This document shows positions 60,938 through 64,000 of a DNA stretch of 64,000 bases, piece after piece (within the stretch, counting starts at the first letter, position 1; each line of letters opens with the position of its first letter). The translations under genes were made by a program, and so were the position numbers. This DNA comes from Theileria orientalis strain Shintoku (Eukaryota > Apicomplexa > Aconoidasida > Piroplasmida > Theileriidae): the NCBI RefSeq assembly GCF_000740895.1, contig NC_025261.1, forward strand, positions 1,798,001 to 1,862,000. Reading direction: 5' to 3'. The notes under the pieces are model-generated. The model saw only the letters and a list, made by a program, of their open reading frames with translations, had not been told where the DNA came from and ran no database searches.

Positions 60938-62438
60938 TTAAAGAGGCACGATGGAATTGTAATGAGGCCCCAAAACATACTGGTGTCGATGGAAAGAGAT
61001 GTTGATGTCAAAAGGTCCCTCATCGCCCTGAATAGCAGATATTAGGGGCCATATAGGCACTATTACTACTGGTGGCATTAGTAGTAGTAGTATAAGTAGT
61101 AGTAGTATTATAACTAGTAGTATTATTATTAGTATTGGTATTAGTAGTAGTAGTAGTAGTAATAGTAGTAGTATTATAACTAGTAGTATAAGTAGTAGTG
61201 GTAATAGTAGTGTTAGTAGTAGTGATAGTGGTAGTAGTAGTAACTATATAACGGGGGTTACTGGTAAGTGGATACGTATTCAATCGATGTCGCTGAATTG
61301 TAAACAGTGATCTTGCACATCAGCAACTTAGAAAGAGCCTGTAACTCGATCTCACTCCCCCATTCACCGTCTTTCTCCATCTTAGAACAGTAGGAGTCGA
61401 ACAACTCATCGGCGTCAGATTGTGTGTCATCTGTAGCATCATTACACCAGTTACTGGTAATGTGTGATGGGTTTTATCCAATAAATGCTATTTGTAAACC
61501 ATTACATACTAGCTGTTAAGTGTATGTTAACCAATCTGTATCAATTTATCTAGTGGCCAGTATACACTAGTTATTAGGCGATGCGTGATGGTTTTTATCC
61601 AACTTACGAATATGTGGTACAAGGTAGTCAACTAACTAGTGGCAATAACATAATAATGCGGCCATAAGCCATGCAGTGGAGGTGGTAATAAATAACAGAC
61701 AAGTGTAACTAGAGGCAACGTACCAGACGAGTTCGCAACAAAGTGCTTAAACTCGTTTTTGTGGCCCCTCAAGTAGTCAACACTAAGCTGCCGAAGCTGC
61801 TTGTACGAGTAACACCTGACGTCGAGACCAGCGTCCTTGTGAAACTTAAGTTGATGCTCAATTGACCTAAATAAAGGGTGTTAATCTAAGTAGGTGGTAT
61901 GTTGTAGTTAATCTAAGTAGGTGGTATGTTGTAGTTATAGTAAGTAGATGGTAGGTGATAGTTATAGTAAGTAGGTAATAGATAATAGTTAGCCTAAGTA
62001 GGTGGTAGATGGTGATACCAGAGTAGTTAATCTAAGTATGTGGTAGTAATGCTAAGTAGATGGTAGGTGATAGGTGGTAGGTAATAGGAGGCGACGACGA
62101 ACTTGAAAAGGCAGTTGCCGTCAGGCTGTATGCCGTGAATCCTGAAGCCCAACTCGGCCAGCTTGCCCTGAATGAGGTCAAACTCCTCCTCGCCCAACTT
62201 AATTTCTGCACGAGAGTGAGTGTAAATAGGGAGAGTGAGTAATGTAAGGAGAGTAAGTATTTAGGGAGAGTAGTGTATATAGCGCAGCAATAGCTAGGAA
62301 TTAGTAGAAACTACTTGAGTCGATCTGATGGTCAAGCTCCAGCTGCTCCTCGTACTGCCTCTGCTTCTTCTTGAGCTTCTTCCTCTGAGCGGAGCTCAAA
62401 ACCTGCTCAGACTTATAGAAGCTCCCCAACTCGTCCAT
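60938..62438 (-). CDS. OTU-family deubiquitinase, OTUD6/Otu2-like, 204 aa
   Basis: Exons 62315-62438, 62103-62205, 61724-61866, 61276-61430 and 60938-61027 sum to 205 codons. The N-terminus (SSAQRKKLKKKQRQYEEQLE) is the basic helix found in OTUD6 proteins, shortened here. The catalytic set is intact: Asp and Cys in IQPDGNCLFKSIEHQL, a GEWGSEIELQALSKLL segment and His in YVLGPHYNSIVPL. The expected activity is hydrolysis of ubiquitin chains; OTUD6/Otu2 relatives act in the cytosol, with links to ribosomes. The gene is small (human OTUD6B about 290-320 aa), mainly because the N-terminal helix is short. All four introns are GT-AG, and three are filled with tandem or trinucleotide repeats. Confidence 0.9.
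61064..61250. repeat. TAG-trinucleotide-rich intron repeat
   Basis: The last OTU intron is mostly imperfect (TAG)n with interspersed TATTA and ACTAGTAG units on the plus strand. On the minus strand it reads as a Thr-rich open frame, which is an artefact. Confidence 0.85.
61880..62030. repeat. 27-nt tandem repeat in an OTU intron
   Basis: Two perfect 27-nt copies (61880-61933; unit begins GTTAATCTAAGTAGGTGG), then two diverged and one partial copy, in the intron before the exon at 62103. Confidence 0.85.
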
Positions 62439-62994
62439 CGCAACAAAGTGAGTGATAAAGCGGCCCTATGGTACAGTGAAACATAAACTTGTGCTACATT
62501 AGAACAAAATGCTATGCTGTGAATGATGCTTGCACAGGTGAACAAAAACAGTTTCTCACAGCGTCCTTTGAACCAGATTCCTGGTGGGGGCGCTGTATTT
62601 GACTGTTTACTTTTTTCACGCTTTTTGCTTACACATTTGCCTCCTTCTCTTTAATTCAGTTTATATTTGTGTTTTAGTCTATATATTCTTCATGTTGGAC
62701 CATTTCAGTCCAATTTCTCTTCATTCGTTCCAAGTGTCTGTTGTGCCCACACATTGAATTAAAAATGACGTTTTTAGTCACTCCATGACCCCCAACCGTC
62801 TAACAAGTCCTAGTAAATCTTCTACATTGCTTCTTTTCTATTCTTTCAGGTCGTCACACACCCTTTGCTACTCACACTTACCATACACATGTTGTACACA
62901 TTCATAATATACTTATGCAAAGCACCTCCTTTTTTCGTTTACTTCAATCAGATTACTATTTACAGCGTCTCCATGTCTGTTTCAACGCTTCCAC
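62439..62994. other. Intergenic, pyrimidine-rich
   Basis: The 5' flank of the OTU gene and 3' flank of the last gene. The plus strand is rich in C and T between 62630 and 62960. No coding frame is supported. Confidence 0.5.
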
Positions 62995-64000
62995 TCACCG
63001 ACTACCGTGGTACCCTCCGTATCTCTTGTAGTATTTGTACGCTGAGACTGCCACTATGCCTCCTATTGTTATGAAGCTCACCAAGACCATGAGCACTACC
63101 CCGGCCAGGCTTCCTTTGTTTTTCCTCGTCTCGACGATGTAGATTCTCGAGTCCCCTTTGAAGCTCACCTGTCTGCTACACTGGTCTGTCGGTGGTTCAG
63201 TCGACCCAGTTCCCGTTTTCTCAGGCACTTCCTCCTTTCCCTTATCCTTATCATCCTTATACTTATCCTTATCGTCCTTTCCTTTATCCTTATCGTCCTT
63301 TCCTTTGTCATTGCCCTCCTTATACTTATCCTTACCTTCATTTTCCTCCTCGTACTCCTCGTTCTTTTTGTGAATCAGTCTGCTTATTTCACTCTCGTGT
63401 GAGTAGTAGACTGCTCTCACGTCCACTATTGGATCCTCACGGCTTCCCATGATCGAGTACATCTTCTTCAGCCCGTCCATGCCGTCGTACGCCCAGTGCT
63501 CCATATACGGCGTGTTCTCCCTCTTCGTCGCCTGGATCGACACCAGCAGAGGCACCCTGAGCTTGACGTCGCTGAGGTGGAAGTACACCACTATCCCCTT
63601 AAGCGTCTTCGAGTTGTAGTCGCTCGTCATGTAGTTCAGCAGGTCGCACTGGCTCGAGCACCTCAGCGTCGACGACTTGAACTCGCACTGCGGCGAGTGC
63701 GTGATCTTCACAAAGCTCTTGTCCTCTGCCGGCTCCTTCTTCACCTTCACGTCCTTGTAGTCCTCCCCCTTGTCCACCATGAACGTTATTCTGCCTCCAA
63801 TTTTGTAAAGCTCGTCCTTCAGCTCCTTCGCCAGGTCTCTGCTCAGCTCGCGCAGCTTCGAGATCTCGCTGTAGCTTTTTTCCAGCATTTCCGAGTAGCT
63901 GTACATTCTCGCGCTGTGGTCGCTCCTCCAGATTTGGACTGTCAGCGGCCTTTCAGGGTTGTTGTTGCTGACGTAGAAGGCCAGAAAGAGAATGTGGTTC
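62995..64000 (-). CDS. Type I membrane protein, 3' part of a gene cut by the right edge
   Basis: The frame stays open from the stop at 62995 through the Met at 63906 to the window edge, so the N-terminus is missing; the extra residues read NHILFLAFYVSNNNPERPLT. The visible ectodomain has a helix (EISKLRELSRDLAKELKDEL), four Cys (QCEFKSSTLRCSSQC plus one near DQC), strands such as LKGIVVYFHLSDVKLRVPLL, and HWAYDGMDGLKKMYSI. A Lys/Asp/Gly-rich repeat (KDDKDKGKDDKDKYK) precedes a transmembrane helix about 20 residues from the end, followed by a short basic/Tyr tail (KYYKRYGGYHGSR). This fits a surface or organelle-membrane protein. The family is not recognised. Confidence 0.72.
   Translation of the reverse strand, partial: NHILFLAFYVSNNNPERPLTVQIWRSDHSARMYSYSEMLEKSYSEISKLRELSRDLAKELKDELYKIGGRITFMVDKGEDYKDVKVKKEPAEDKSFVKITHSPQCEFKSSTLRCSSQCDLLNYMTSDYNSKTLKGIVVYFHLSDVKLRVPLLVSIQATKRENTPYMEHWAYDGMDGLKKMYSIMGSREDPIVDVRAVYYSHESEISRLIHKKNEEYEEENEGKDKYKEGNDKGKDDKDKGKDDKDKYKDDKDKGKEEVPEKTGTGSTEPPTDQCSRQVSFKGDSRIYIVETRKNKGSLAGVVLMVLVSFITIGGIVAVSAYKYYKRYGGYHGSR

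Noticed and set aside
61020..61283. Thr-rich minus-strand frame
   Set aside because: It crosses an OTU intron made of TAG trinucleotides; the GT-AG boundaries and the catalytic-His exon downstream explain the region.

Overview
The window looks like nuclear chromosomal DNA of a piroplasm, most probably Theileria and best fitting the Theileria orientalis group. Reasons: many secreted proteins built from FAINT (DUF529) modules, a family expanded in Theileria; very short introns (32-40 nt seen here) ending TTTAG or CAG; dense gene packing on both strands; and a moderate GC content that is higher than I would expect for T. parva or T. annulata. I ran no database search. All names rest on motif recognition and on splice models, which I checked by hand for phase and for a total length divisible by three.

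Layout. 1-7,000: minus-strand housekeeping genes, namely a membrane/coiled-coil protein cut by the left edge, a 222-aa coiled-coil protein with a 14-nt microexon, an Enhancer-of-polycomb-like (EPL1) chromatin protein and a small membrane-anchored protein. 7,592-12,770: plus-strand genes for a 70-aa hypothetical, USP39/Sad1 (inactive ubiquitin-protease-like splicing factor) and a CPSF6-like RRM protein. 13,329-24,440: the first FAINT block, with four intact genes and one decayed relic. 24,918-33,061: CPSF1/CPSF160, strongly enlarged by low-complexity inserts. 34,656-37,442: a two-GAF-domain protein. 37,981-45,568: a head-to-head pair of FAINT genes, one with about eleven modules. 46,175-50,162: a coiled-coil protein and asparaginyl-tRNA synthetase. 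50,579-53,239: a FAINT protein with a C-terminal membrane anchor and a predicted N-myristoylated protein. 54,104-62,438: a coiled-coil protein, an ankyrin-repeat/methyltransferase fusion, a zinc-ribbon/ELM2-like protein and an OTUD6-type deubiquitinase. 62,995-64,000: the 3' part of a type I membrane protein.

Functionally there are two gene populations. The intron-bearing housekeeping set is biased to nuclear RNA and chromatin work (EPL1, ELM2-like, USP39, CPSF6-like, CPSF1) plus translation and ubiquitin editing. The FAINT genes are intronless, carry N-terminal signal sequences and probably encode proteins exported toward the host cell. They sit inside the chromosome between housekeeping genes, as the TashAT/TpHN clusters do in transforming Theileria. 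Whether this locus is syntenic with them needs a genome comparison.

The most unusual signals are at DNA level. A 129-nt tandem-repeat block (127/129 identical) is shared by a FAINT gene and the methyltransferase gene 40 kb away and is read in different frames (Gln versus Asn/Ser). A 42-nt element recurs 3' of two FAINT genes. An inverted 44-nt copy of a GAF-gene segment lies just downstream of that gene and could form a long mRNA hairpin. Repeat inserts also occur in the asparaginyl-tRNA synthetase catalytic domain and in CPSF1.
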